NCBI GenBank assembly: GCA_045658425.1
Contig: JAZOVB010000125.1
Location: 1-17,240 of the forward strand
Source: SIG450 sp045658425
Lineage (GTDB): Bacteria; Bacillota; Clostridia; UMGS1840; HGM11507
Length of the DNA: 17,240 nucleotides
Reading direction: 5' to 3'
Below are positions 8,429 to 16,355 of this stretch, piece after piece (positions within the stretch are counted from its first letter, which is position 1; every line of letters begins with the position of its first letter). A program made the translations under genes and the position numbers. A model generated the notes under the pieces. It worked only from the letters and a program-made list of their open reading frames with translations. It did not search any database and had not been told where the DNA came from.

Positions 8429-11400
8429 ATGAAATTTAAAAATTATCTTTCTTTAATACTTGTATTTGCAGTTATATTTTCAATGCCTGTCAACTCCTTT
8501 GCAAGCGACTATAACGGTCATTGGGCAGAGCAGGATATAAATTATTTAATAAACAAAAATATAGTATCAGGAGATGCAAACGGCATAAGACCTGATGATA
8601 AAATTCTAAGAGCAGAATTTATTAAGGTTATTAATCAGCTTTTTGATATTCCTGATGCAAATATAGAAAATACATATCTTGATTTAACTTCTGATAAATG
8701 GTATTATAACGAAATCTTAAAGGCAACAAATGCCGGTATAATAACAGGTGACGGTACAGGTTACTGTTATCCTGAAAATGAGATAACAAGGGCAGAAGCA
8801 TCAGTTGTCTTAGCAAGAGTGTTAAAACTTGACACTACCTTATCCCACACTTCTTTTAATGATGATTTATCGATACCTCAGTGGGCAAAGCCATATATCA
8901 GTACTCTTGTAAAAACGGGTATAATAAACGGTTATTCCGATAATACCTTTAAAGCGTTGAATAATATTACAAGAGCAGAAGCTTTTTCTCTTACGGTTCG
9001 CGCAGAGGGAAAATTTGGCTCAAATAATGAAAACGAAGATACCCTTTCACAATCAACACCGCAAAGCCCTGTAATATCAGCAGGAGGCGGCGGTGGCGGC
9101 GGTGGAGGTGGAGGCAATATAGTGCCAACGCCTGTACTTACCGCACCCGTTATTAAAAGGATTGATTCCCAAAATAAAAAGATATATTGGTCAGCTGTTG
9201 CAATGGCAACAGGTTATGAAATCGTTTTAACTATCACAACCGAGGGGAAAAGCGGTTCCGAAATATTAAATGTTACACAAACTGAAGCGGATATTTCAAA
9301 TGAAATAAACACTCTTATCGGCGGTAATCAGGAACAGGTTGAAACATTTTTAGTAAGAGTTAAGGCAAAAAATAACAGTTCTTCATCATCATACAGTAAG
9401 GCAGAGTCCTTTAGTATTGTTTGTGATGTTGAAAATGCAGTTTCAATTCCTGAAATCACATCAGATACAGAAATTGAAAATAATACAGAAAAAATTTCAT
9501 TAAAGTGGGATGCTGTAGCTGATGCATTAAAATATGAACTATATATTGATTTTGATGACGGTAACGGTTATATCCTTGTTAACAATGACAGTTCAACAAA
9601 AGTATATTTAACCGATTATGTTACACTTGATAATCTTAAAGAAAGTTATAATGTAAAATTTAAGGTTTACAGTGCAAATCCTGAATTGGTGGATTCACCA
9701 ACACTTGAAAAAAGTGTCAGCGTATCCCTTTACGGAGGAAAAGACGGGGAATATGACATTATTTTAAGTAAAAGACATTTTTTAAATATTCAAAAAAATC
9801 CGTCAGGAAAATACATACTGAAGGCTGACTTGGACCTTGGAGAATATACTCCGTTTGAATTTTCCGGAATCTTCAAGGGCGACAGTGAGGAGAACTTAAG
9901 GAATATAGACTTAAATATTACCGACACAAGCGGAAATGCGGGTCTTTTTACAATTATTTCAGGCTCGGTTAACATTTCTGATATTGCTTTGACAGGCTCT
10001 GTGACAGGGTCTATGGTAGCAGGCGGTATTGCCGGAGGAATAAATGCTATTTCAAATAAAGGCGATGCATCAATTAAAAATATAATAAACTATGCCGATA
10101 TAACAAGTACTTCAACCGCTACTACTTCTTATGCAGGCGGAATTATAGGTAATGCTTACGGGGATTCAAGTGGGCAATATCTCGAATTATCACATCTTGT
10201 GAACTATGGAGATATTAAAGGCGGAACAGCAGCAGGTATTTTAGGCTATTTAAGAGGTAAAGCAAGTTACTGTGCAAATCACGGTAATATTACAGCCACA
10301 AGACAAGGTGCAGGTGGTATTCTGGGAACAGGCTATGCTTCGGTTGATACAAGTTTTAACACAGGAGATGTTCAGGGTGCTACATACGCCGGAGGAATTA
10401 CTGCATCAACCAATATTGAACAGGCAAGTATTTCCAATTCCTTTAATACAGGTAATGTAACCGCAACAGGCGGAAATGCTTGTGGTATATTAGGACAACA
10501 TTCTACAAATACGGCAAGAAAGACTTATATTTATAACTGTTATAATATAGGTGCTCTTTCATCAACTCAAAATACAGGTGAAATCTATATACACGATTTA
10601 AACTTAGGCAACTTATTTTCAAGTAATAACTATTATATTTCAGATACCCATACCGAAGACAGTGATGACGGATACACAGGAACATATCCTGTAACCGCAC
10701 AGGATTTAGGTGATCTTTCAAAACTTATAAAAGAAGAAGACGGTGTTTTAAGAGAATTCAGCGCAGGTATCTGGCAGATAAATAATAACCAATATAATTA
10801 TTCTTATCCTCAGCTTATAGGCAATTTATATACGATAAAATCAAGGGAATTGGAAGTGCCGGTTATATATGATGTAGCAAATAACAGTGAAAATCAAGTT
10901 TTTGTTACTGTAAAAGGGGATGCTAATACTGTAAGTTATACCCTTAAGATATTTGACCAAAACACCGAACTTGAAAGTTATACTCTTACAGGCGGAAGTC
11001 AAAGTACGATAGAAATAACTGAAGCCCTTACTGGCTATAATAAAGATTATACTATAAAGGTTGTTGCCAACGGGGACGGGGGTATCTATCTTTCAAAAGA
11101 CGGTCTTGACTATACATACAGGCACCTTGAGTACATAGCGCCTCCTTTGGGAGATGGGACAGAGCAAAATCCATATATTATTTCAAGAATTGAAAACTTT
11201 AAATATATTATTACTTACGGACAGGACAAAGTATATAAAATTACCTGTGACCTTGACTTTACAGGGGATAATAAAATATGGTATAATGTTCTTGGTGAAA
11301 CTTCATCTACTGCCTTTTCAGGTACATTAAAGGGCGACAAAAACGGAGAAAAGCCTGTAATTAAACTTGATATTGAAAATGACGGTGCAAATGGTTTTAT

Positions 11401-12442
11401 AAGATATTTATCAGGAAATGTAGAGAATTTTATAATTGAAGGTTCAATTACCGGCACAACGGAAATAGGTGCAGTTGCAGGAAATATGAAGGGCGGTTCA
11501 ATTAAAAATATTGAAAACAGAGCATCGATTATTTCTAATTCTACATCCGGTGCTTTATTTGCTGCAAAGGCAGGCGGAATAGTTGGAGGAATTTCAAAGG
11601 GTAACGATGTAACAATAGAAAATTGTGCAAACTACGGAATAGTTGCTCCGCACACCTTCGCACAGTATGTAGGCGGTATTGCGGGATTTGTAGATAATGA
11701 CGTTAAAGTAACAGTAAAAAATTGCGGAAATTACGGAAATGTACAAGGCTATTCAAATGTTGGTGGAGTTATCGGTTTTGTTACAGTTGCTACAACAAAA
11801 ATTGTTTCAGTACTTCTTTCTTATAACTGCGCAGATGTAACAGGTCAGGGCGAAACTGCTGTTGCAAAGGATAACTCAGGTATCGGCGGTATTTTAGGTA
11901 GCGGTCCTGCTACAATCGACCAGTGCTTTAACTCAGGTAAAGTAAGCGGATGTAATAATACCGGTGGTATTGCGGGAATTTATCAGACAAGAAATATTAA
12001 TATTGCCCTTACAAACAGTTATAATGCAGGTGTTATAAAGCCTCTTGCAACAACAAATTCTTATAAAAATAATGGCGGACTTACCGGTGCTGCAAGTTTA
12101 TCAGGCACAGGAAACGGAAAAATAACAATTAAGAATAACTATAATGGCGGCAGTGTTGAATTTAACAGAGTACACTGGGCATTATACGTTTCTGCTCCGG
12201 CTGATGCTACAATCTTAAATAATTACTATTCCAGTGCGCTGCGTGAGTCGCTTACCTCTAACCAAACGCTTTCTGCTCCAACAGGAACAACTGTTTTACC
12301 GGTTGAGATAGCTGCTCAAAATATGAGCACTGAGGCTTCATTTGGAGGCTTTGATTTTGAAGATATATGGGAAATTAAAATTGAGGACGATTATAAATAT
12401 CCTCAACTTAAGGAAAATGCACATAAAGTAAAGGGGAATTAA
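8429..12442 (+). CDS. SLH-anchored surface protein with Fn3-like and two GLUG modules
   Basis: This is a 1337-residue exported protein. The signal peptide ends near NSFA-SD (about 26). Three good SLH domains follow (about 28-71, 83-133 and 142-193) with typical pieces HWAEQDINYL, ITRAEA and ITRAEAFSLTV. An 11-glycine tract (residues 219-229, bases 9083-9115) and a PTP segment act as a flexible linker. Two Fn3-like domains come next (about 237-332 and 338-433), then GLUG module 1 (about 437-800, ending YSYPQL), a third Fn3-like domain (about 808-893) and GLUG module 2 (about 905-1328, ending YKYPQL). Repeats such as KNCGNYGNV and GGILGS are plain. The N-terminus fixes it to the wall and the GLUG parts probably extend as beta-helices. 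No catalytic domain is seen. AAAGGAG at 8413-8419 supports the start. The final segment (FGGFDFE...W...YPQL) closely resembles the end of module 1 in the protein at 1-3353, so the two are likely paralogous. Confidence 0.88.
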   Translation: MKFKNYLSLILVFAVIFSMPVNSFASDYNGHWAEQDINYLINKNIVSGDANGIRPDDKILRAEFIKVINQLFDIPDANIENTYLDLTSDKWYYNEILKATNAGIITGDGTGYCYPENEITRAEASVVLARVLKLDTTLSHTSFNDDLSIPQWAKPYISTLVKTGIINGYSDNTFKALNNITRAEAFSLTVRAEGKFGSNNENEDTLSQSTPQSPVISAGGGGGGGGGGGNIVPTPVLTAPVIKRIDSQNKKIYWSAVAMATGYEIVLTITTEGKSGSEILNVTQTEADISNEINTLIGGNQEQVETFLVRVKAKNNSSSSSYSKAESFSIVCDVENAVSIPEITSDTEIENNTEKISLKWDAVADALKYELYIDFDDGNGYILVNNDSSTKVYLTDYVTLDNLKESYNVKFKVYSANPELVDSPTLEKSVSVSLYGGKDGEYDIILSKRHFLNIQKNPSGKYILKADLDLGEYTPFEFSGIFKGDSEENLRNIDLNITDTSGNAGLFTIISGSVNISDIALTGSVTGSMVAGGIAGGINAISNKGDASIKNIINYADITSTSTATTSYAGGIIGNAYGDSSGQYLELSHLVNYGDIKGGTAAGILGYLRGKASYCANHGNITATRQGAGGILGTGYASVDTSFNTGDVQGATYAGGITASTNIEQASISNSFNTGNVTATGGNACGILGQHSTNTARKTYIYNCYNIGALSSTQNTGEIYIHDLNLGNLFSSNNYYISDTHTEDSDDGYTGTYPVTAQDLGDLSKLIKEEDGVLREFSAGIWQINNNQYNYSYPQLIGNLYTIKSRELEVPVIYDVANNSENQVFVTVKGDANTVSYTLKIFDQNTELESYTLTGGSQSTIEITEALTGYNKDYTIKVVANGDGGIYLSKDGLDYTYRHLEYIAPPLGDGTEQNPYIISRIENFKYIITYGQDKVYKITCDLDFTGDNKIWYNVLGETSSTAFSGTLKGDKNGEKPVIKLDIENDGANGFIRYLSGNVENFIIEGSITGTTEIGAVAGNMKGGSIKNIENRASIISNSTSGALFAAKAGGIVGGISKGNDVTIENCANYGIVAPHTFAQYVGGIAGFVDNDVKVTVKNCGNYGNVQGYSNVGGVIGFVTVATTKIVSVLLSYNCADVTGQGETAVAKDNSGIGGILGSGPATIDQCFNSGKVSGCNNTGGIAGIYQTRNINIALTNSYNAGVIKPLATTNSYKNNGGLTGAASLSGTGNGKITIKNNYNGGSVEFNRVHWALYVSAPADATILNNYYSSALRESLTSNQTLSAPTGTTVLPVEIAAQNMSTEASFGGFDFEDIWEIKIEDDYKYPQLKENAHKVKGN

Positions 12443-12443
12443 A

Positions 12444-14483
12444 ATGGCTTGGTGGAATGACAACTATATGACCATATCAGCTGTTCAGTGTAAATATCAC
12501 GAAACAAGCGAAGATATTTTTGATAATTATGTCAGTAAATCAAACTTTAACACTGAACAACTTTTGCACCTTACTGCAAGCGGACATATGGCATATTACA
12601 ATGAGGAACGTGACGGTAAAAAACTTGACGAATATTTAAAAAGAACTAAAAAAGCAGGTATGAAAGTAATTGTATATGTTAATATACACGCTGTAACACC
12701 AGATGACCATAATAAGCATCCGGAATATTCACTTTTAGACAAAGAGAAAAATCCTCTTATGATGTATAATAATACTCATTATTATATATGCTTTAACGGT
12801 CCTTATTTTAATGAACATATTAAAAATATAAGAGAGTTGTGTAAGCATGATATAGATGGAATTTTTCTTGATGGTCCTATTATGCGTCCCGATGCTTGTT
12901 ATTGTGAACACTGTCTTGAAAGTTTTAAAAAAGAATATGGTAAAAGCCGTTATGAAGCGGATTATTTTGAAAGTGCCGAATTCAATATGAAAAAGGCGAC
13001 TCAGTTTATAAAGACAACCTATGAAGCCATAAAAGAGATAAATCCGAATATATTACTTTATGTAAACAATACTCTGTTAAAGCCTGATACAGTCGGAGTA
13101 AGAACAAGAGATTGTGAGCCTTATACTGACTTAATTGGTACTGAAGGCGGTTTTGTGTGGGTTGATAAGGGCATAACTATGTGGCATGTAAGTCCTATGG
13201 TTAAAATGGCAGAATCGGTTTGTCATGGTAAGCCGAGAGTTTGCTTTATAGCAGGTGACCATAAGCCGTGGTCATACTATATGCACACAGAATGTGAAAC
13301 AAATATTTTCTATGCTCAGTCAATAGCATACGATGCTAATGTATGGTATGGGCTTCATGGTTCTTCAAAACAGGGAGAAACTCCCGGGGGAAAAGCCTCA
13401 ACTGCATTTAATAAATTTATAGCTGATAATAAAGAAAATATTATTAAAACCCATTCTTGCTCCAAGGTCGCACTTTTTTGGTCGGATGCTACTGCAAGCC
13501 GTTATTCTACAACTGTTGACGAAACTGACTTTGTTCAAAAAACAATGGAACTGTCAATCGACGATCAGAAAGGCAATCAAAATGCTTCCTTTAAGGGTAT
13601 GTATGATATTTTAACAAGGGCGCACATTCAGTTTGATTTAATTGATGAGGTAAGTTTTAAAGAGGGTGCTCATAAGAAATATGACACGATTATTTTAACA
13701 ACAGCCGCTTGTATATCTGATGAAATAGCAGGAATAATAAAAGACTATGTTAAAGAGGGCGGAAAACTTATTTCCAACTTTGATACAGGCCTTTATAACG
13801 AACTTTGCGAAAAAAGAGAAATATCAGTTTTAAGCGATGTTTTCGGTGTAAAAAAATATGTTGATACAATAAAATATCCTGTAGGCTGTAGTTACCTTAT
13901 AAATAACAAAGAAAGTTTTATTTTTAACGGTGTAAATGATGATAATATTCCATTACCGCTTCTTTCGGTAAAAAATGAGGTTGAAGATACTGCAGAGATT
14001 TTAGGCTATGCGCGAATGCCTCTTAAGGGCAGATATGTGGATTTAGTCAAAGATACATACCCGTCTGTTATTTATAACAAATACGGAAAAGGGGAGAGTA
14101 TATATTTTTCAGGTGCAGTAGGCGAGTTCTTTGATAAGTATGCAAATACTGATATAAAAAAACTTGTTGTAAATGCAGTAAATAAATTCTCCAAAGCAGA
14201 TATCACAACAGATGCACCGGGAAGCGTAGAGGTATCCTTAAGAAAGAAGGATAATAAATATATCATTCATCTTATCAACCTTACCGGAGAAATGATAAGA
14301 CCGATTGAAAGAATTATTCCTCTTTATAATGTGAATTTCACAATAAATAAGGATATAAAGATTAAATCAATTGAAACATTAAGAGGTAAAGAAATACTTA
14401 ATTATAATATATGTGATGGTAAATTATGCTTCACACTTTCCAAACTTAATGAACATGAGATTATTGTGCTGGAATGTGAATAA
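12444..14483 (+). CDS. Cytoplasmic glycosidase-like TIM-barrel protein with beta-galactosidase-trimerisation-like domain
   Basis: The 679-residue protein has no signal peptide and so should be cytoplasmic. Residues about 1-335 look like a (beta/alpha)8 barrel of the hypothetical glycosyl hydrolase group (GHL6-like): AGMKVIVYVN near 71-80, GIFLDGP at 139-145 with D143 as a candidate catalytic acid, a CYCEHC cluster (C152, C154, C157), and IGTEGG at 231-236 with E234 as a second candidate. Residues about 340-480 resemble the flavodoxin-like trimerisation domain of GH42 enzymes (KVALFWSD, YDTIILTTA, GGKLISNFDTG), followed by a beta-rich tail. The substrate is unknown and activity is inferred from the fold only. 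The ATG lies one base after the previous stop, with AAAGGGG at 12429-12435 inside the upstream gene's end, so translation is probably coupled. Coupling of a cytoplasmic enzyme to a wall-anchored protein is unusual. The terminator at 14551-14590 ends the operon. Confidence 0.78.
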   Translation: MAWWNDNYMTISAVQCKYHETSEDIFDNYVSKSNFNTEQLLHLTASGHMAYYNEERDGKKLDEYLKRTKKAGMKVIVYVNIHAVTPDDHNKHPEYSLLDKEKNPLMMYNNTHYYICFNGPYFNEHIKNIRELCKHDIDGIFLDGPIMRPDACYCEHCLESFKKEYGKSRYEADYFESAEFNMKKATQFIKTTYEAIKEINPNILLYVNNTLLKPDTVGVRTRDCEPYTDLIGTEGGFVWVDKGITMWHVSPMVKMAESVCHGKPRVCFIAGDHKPWSYYMHTECETNIFYAQSIAYDANVWYGLHGSSKQGETPGGKASTAFNKFIADNKENIIKTHSCSKVALFWSDATASRYSTTVDETDFVQKTMELSIDDQKGNQNASFKGMYDILTRAHIQFDLIDEVSFKEGAHKKYDTIILTTAACISDEIAGIIKDYVKEGGKLISNFDTGLYNELCEKREISVLSDVFGVKKYVDTIKYPVGCSYLINNKESFIFNGVNDDNIPLPLLSVKNEVEDTAEILGYARMPLKGRYVDLVKDTYPSVIYNKYGKGESIYFSGAVGEFFDKYANTDIKKLVVNAVNKFSKADITTDAPGSVEVSLRKKDNKYIIHLINLTGEMIRPIERIIPLYNVNFTINKDIKIKSIETLRGKEILNYNICDGKLCFTLSKLNEHEIIVLECE

Positions 14484-14550
14484 CACACCAAATTGAGTAT
14501 ATCGCCAAAACAAATTGTATTTTATAGACTTTAAAATCAAAAGAAGAATT

Positions 14551-14590
14551 AAAACGGTCAGTATATTGATACTGACCGTTTTTAATTTTT
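14551..14590 (+). terminator. Strong intrinsic terminator ending the three-gene operon
   Basis: A 14-bp perfect stem, aaaacggtcagtat (14551-14564) with its complement at 14569-14582, encloses the loop attg and runs into tttttaattttt. It lies 68 bases after the stop of the glycosidase-like gene. The left side also has an A-rich run, so it may work, less efficiently, in the opposite direction for anything read from the minus strand. Confidence 0.92.
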
Positions 14591-14598
14591 GTGATTGC

Positions 14599-14615
14599 TT
14601 TTAAGCAGCTTAAAA
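14599..14615. promoter_or_regulatory. 17-bp perfect palindrome, possible operator
   Basis: ttttaagc-a-gcttaaaa is a perfect 8+1+8 palindrome in non-coding DNA between the terminator and the deacetylase promoter. Its symmetry and length fit a dimeric repressor site, but it is about 140 bases upstream of the promoter at 14758 and lies just beyond the stop of the small minus-strand reading frame. It may be only a small hairpin in that transcript. Confidence 0.3.
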
Positions 14616-14639
14616 ATCAGATAATTGGTATAGTAACAT

Positions 14640-14702
14640 TCACAAAACCCCAAGGACATGTAGGCGAACAGTATAATGTTTATAGTTTGTTTTATTTGTC
14701 AT
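14640..14702 (-). CDS. Possible 20-residue small protein or decayed gene start
   Basis: On the minus strand an AAAGGAG (14711-14717 in + coordinates) stands eight bases from an ATG that opens a 20-codon frame, MTNKTNYKHYTVRLHVLGVL. This initiation signal is as good as any in the window. The bidirectional-looking stem at 14551-14582 follows on that strand. A weak TTGTCG...TTATAA pair upstream could be a divergent promoter. The start MTNKTNYKH recalls the N-termini of some longer clostridial proteins, so this may be the remnant of a frameshifted or truncated gene rather than a working peptide. Function is unknown. Confidence 0.3.
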   Translation of the reverse strand: MTNKTNYKHYTVRLHVLGVL

Positions 14703-14757
14703 TATATTAACTCCTTTATAAATAGCATAATCATTCACGACAAATTTCCCTAAATCA

Positions 14758-14786
14758 TTGAAATTTGAAACCTTATGTGATATAAT
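14758..14786 (+). promoter_or_regulatory. Sigma-A promoter for deacetylase-phosphatase genes
   Basis: TTGAAA (14758-14763) and TATAAT (14781-14786) are separated by 17 bases, and TGA directly precedes the -10, giving an extended -10. Transcription should start near 14792, leaving a leader of about 137 bases before the ATG at 14930. This is the best promoter match in the window. Confidence 0.88.
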
Positions 14787-14792
14787 ATGAGG

Positions 14793-14929
14793 TAAAATTA
14801 TTATGGGAACTTGTAGCCAAAAGTAGGATGCATCTATTTTGTATCGTTGTTTCAGGCAGGTTACATCTAAACCATTTGTCCCGCATAAAGCGGATTGTGT
14901 TGAAATTTGAAAAGGAGAGGATATAAAAA
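14793..14929 (+). promoter_or_regulatory. Long 5' leader of the deacetylase gene
   Basis: The predicted transcript carries about 137 untranslated bases. It includes the self-complementary gatgcatc (14827-14834), a possible ggatg/catct pairing across the leader, and the 43-bp repeat with its ccgc-ataaa-gcgg hairpin just before the RBS AAAGGAG (14911-14917). I recognise no known riboswitch or T-box pattern and no terminator stem inside it. The length suggests post-transcriptional control, but that is inference. Confidence 0.45.
14865..14907 (+). repeat. 43-bp direct repeat, copy 1 (before the deacetylase RBS)
   Basis: It matches 15755-15797 at 40 of 43 positions, and the last 27 bases are identical. 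The three differences are all transitions. It contains the hairpin ccgc-ataaa-gcgg and ends four bases before the Shine-Dalgarno region of the deacetylase gene. Confidence 0.9.
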
Positions 14930-15754
14930 ATGAAAATGAGATTAAAAGACGGAAAAATAAAGGTTTTAACTTTGAGTTATGATGACGGAGTTGTTCAGGA
15001 TATAAGATTAATTGAAATTATGAACAAACATGGGCTTAAAGGAACGTTTAACATCAATTCCGGTATTTATTTGCCTGAGGATGCAGTACGTGAAAAGTTT
15101 TACGGCAGAATGAAACTGTCCGAAGCACAAAATCTGTATATTGATTCCGGGCACGAGGTTGCTGTTCACGCATTTACACATCCGTTTTTAGAGAAATTGG
15201 ATACTTCTGAAATTATATACGAAATAACTGAGGACAGAAGAGCGATAGAAAACCATTACGGTACAATAACAAGGGGTATGGCATATCCTTATGGTAAATA
15301 CAGTGACAAGGTTGTGGACATTCTTGGAAGATGTCATATTGCATACGCGAGAACAACTAAATCTACACACGATTTTGTTTTTCCGGAAAACTGGCTGACT
15401 CTTCATCCTACTTGTCATCATAATGACGAAAGGCTTGAAGAACTTATAAAAAAATTTGTTGAAACAACCAACAAATTCAACAATGCTGAAATGTTTTATC
15501 TGTGGGGGCATAGCTATGAATTTGACAATGACGACAATTGGGATGTTATTGAAAAGTTTGCTGAATATGCCGGTGGCCATGAACACATCTGGTATGCAAC
15601 CAATATTGAAATCTATGATTATGTTAAGGCTTATGAAAGCTTACAGACAAGCTATGACAAAAAAATCGTACATAACCCCACAAATACGGATGTTTGGGTT
15701 GATATTAAAGGTGAGGTGTACTGCGTAAAAGCAGGAGAAACTTTGAAAGTCTGA
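14930..15754 (+). CDS. Polysaccharide deacetylase-like (NodB/CE4) protein, cytoplasmic
   Basis: The 274-residue protein carries the NodB-homology motifs in order: LSYDDG with D18-D19 (motif 1), HAFTH with the metal-type histidines H80 and H84 (motif 2), AYPYGKYSD near 118-126 (motif 3), and LWGH with H194 (the late LxxH-like motif). CE4 enzymes are metal-dependent and remove acetyl groups from sugars such as N-acetylglucosamine or acetylated xylan. There is no signal peptide, so it would act on intracellular sugars or cell-wall precursors and not on outside polymers. The YDDG form in place of FDDG is common in cytoplasmic members found near sugar-use genes. The start is set by AAAGGAG at 14911-14917, and a second ATG two codons later (14936) is possible. 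It is bracketed by the two 43-bp repeats and probably shares a transcript with the phosphatase. The true substrate is unknown. Confidence 0.85.
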   Translation: MKMRLKDGKIKVLTLSYDDGVVQDIRLIEIMNKHGLKGTFNINSGIYLPEDAVREKFYGRMKLSEAQNLYIDSGHEVAVHAFTHPFLEKLDTSEIIYEITEDRRAIENHYGTITRGMAYPYGKYSDKVVDILGRCHIAYARTTKSTHDFVFPENWLTLHPTCHHNDERLEELIKKFVETTNKFNNAEMFYLWGHSYEFDNDDNWDVIEKFAEYAGGHEHIWYATNIEIYDYVKAYESLQTSYDKKIVHNPTNTDVWVDIKGEVYCVKAGETLKV

Positions 15755-15797
15755 ATCTGAACTATTTGTTCCGCATAAAGCGGATTGTGTTGAAATT
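15755..15797 (+). repeat. 43-bp direct repeat, copy 2 (before the phosphatase)
   Basis: It starts on the base after the deacetylase stop and ends 21 bases before the phosphatase ATG. This copy makes a five-pair stem, tccgc-ataaa-gcgga. With copy 1 it encloses the deacetylase gene and its RBS, a unit of 890 bp measured from repeat to repeat. Apart from a weak RBS it is nearly all of the intergenic space. Confidence 0.9.
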
Positions 15798-15818
15798 CAT
15801 TGAAAAAATGGAGTATTT

Positions 15819-16274
15819 ATGATAGGTGTTTTATTTATATGCCACGGCAATATATGCCGAAGCACTATGGCAGAATTTGTTTTTAAAGATATGATTGAAA
15901 AATTGTGCAGAACAGATGAATTTTATGTGGCCTCTGCCGGTACCAGCTATGAAGAGATAGGAAATCCCGTTCACCGCGGAACGGCAAGAATATTAGACAG
16001 TCTGGGAATATCGTACTCACATAAGCGTGCCGTGCATTTGGAAAAGTCTGATTATGAAAAATATGATTATTTAGTTTGTATGGATAGTATGAATGTGCGT
16101 AACACCTTGCGGATTGTAGGAGATGACAAGGAGAAAAAAATATACAAACTACTTGAGTTTGCCGATTCTGACAGAGATGTTGCTGATCCGTGGTATACAG
16201 GAAATTTCGATATAACATACAAAGATGTCTTAAAAGGATGCAAAGGTCTTTTGAAGCATATTGACAGTAAATAA
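15819..16274 (+). CDS. Low-molecular-weight protein tyrosine phosphatase
   Basis: The 151-residue cytoplasmic protein has the family's phosphate-binding loop at its N-terminus, CHGNICRS with nucleophile C8 and R14, and the general-acid loop DPWY with D123. Its length is normal for the family. Residue 12 is Ile. The arginine phosphatase YwlE has Thr at this spot and tyrosine phosphatases have Ile or Leu, so phosphotyrosine is the likelier substrate. In other bacteria such enzymes reverse tyrosine kinases that control capsule or exopolysaccharide synthesis, but no kinase or Wzx/Wzy-type gene is in this window. The RBS (ATGGAG at 15808-15813) is weak. It probably depends on the promoter at 14758, since only repeat copy 2 separates it from the deacetylase gene. 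Confidence 0.92.
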   Translation: MIGVLFICHGNICRSTMAEFVFKDMIEKLCRTDEFYVASAGTSYEEIGNPVHRGTARILDSLGISYSHKRAVHLEKSDYEKYDYLVCMDSMNVRNTLRIVGDDKEKKIYKLLEFADSDRDVADPWYTGNFDITYKDVLKGCKGLLKHIDSK

Positions 16275-16355
16275 AAATATCTCACAATCACATAAAACGA
16301 TGGGCATCCAGATTATACAGTCTTTATTTTGCAGAATACATGAACTATTCATAGC

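Noticed and set aside
9083..9115. Glycine tract as a phase-variable simple repeat
   Set aside because: The 11 codons mix gga, ggc and ggt without a regular unit, so slippage is unlikely. It reads as a linker.
8932..9117. Minus-strand frame beginning with poly-proline
   Set aside because: The prolines are the antisense of the glycine linker in the SLH-GLUG protein. It is not a gene.
14803..14826. Seven-codon ATG frame near the start of the deacetylase transcript
   Set aside because: Its only SD-like bases overlap the predicted transcription start, so it would lack an RBS in the mRNA.
14828..14926. 33-residue reading frame in the deacetylase leader starting MHLFCIVVSG and ending four bases before the ATG
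   Set aside because: It runs through the 43-bp repeat, but copy 2 has no matching ATG in the same frame. The three differences between copies do not favour synonymous sites. No good RBS stands before it. A leader peptide remains possible but is not supported.
15188..15728. Overlapping frames on both strands within the deacetylase gene
   Set aside because: The deacetylase has all NodB motifs in order in its own frame. The others show no motif and no start signals.
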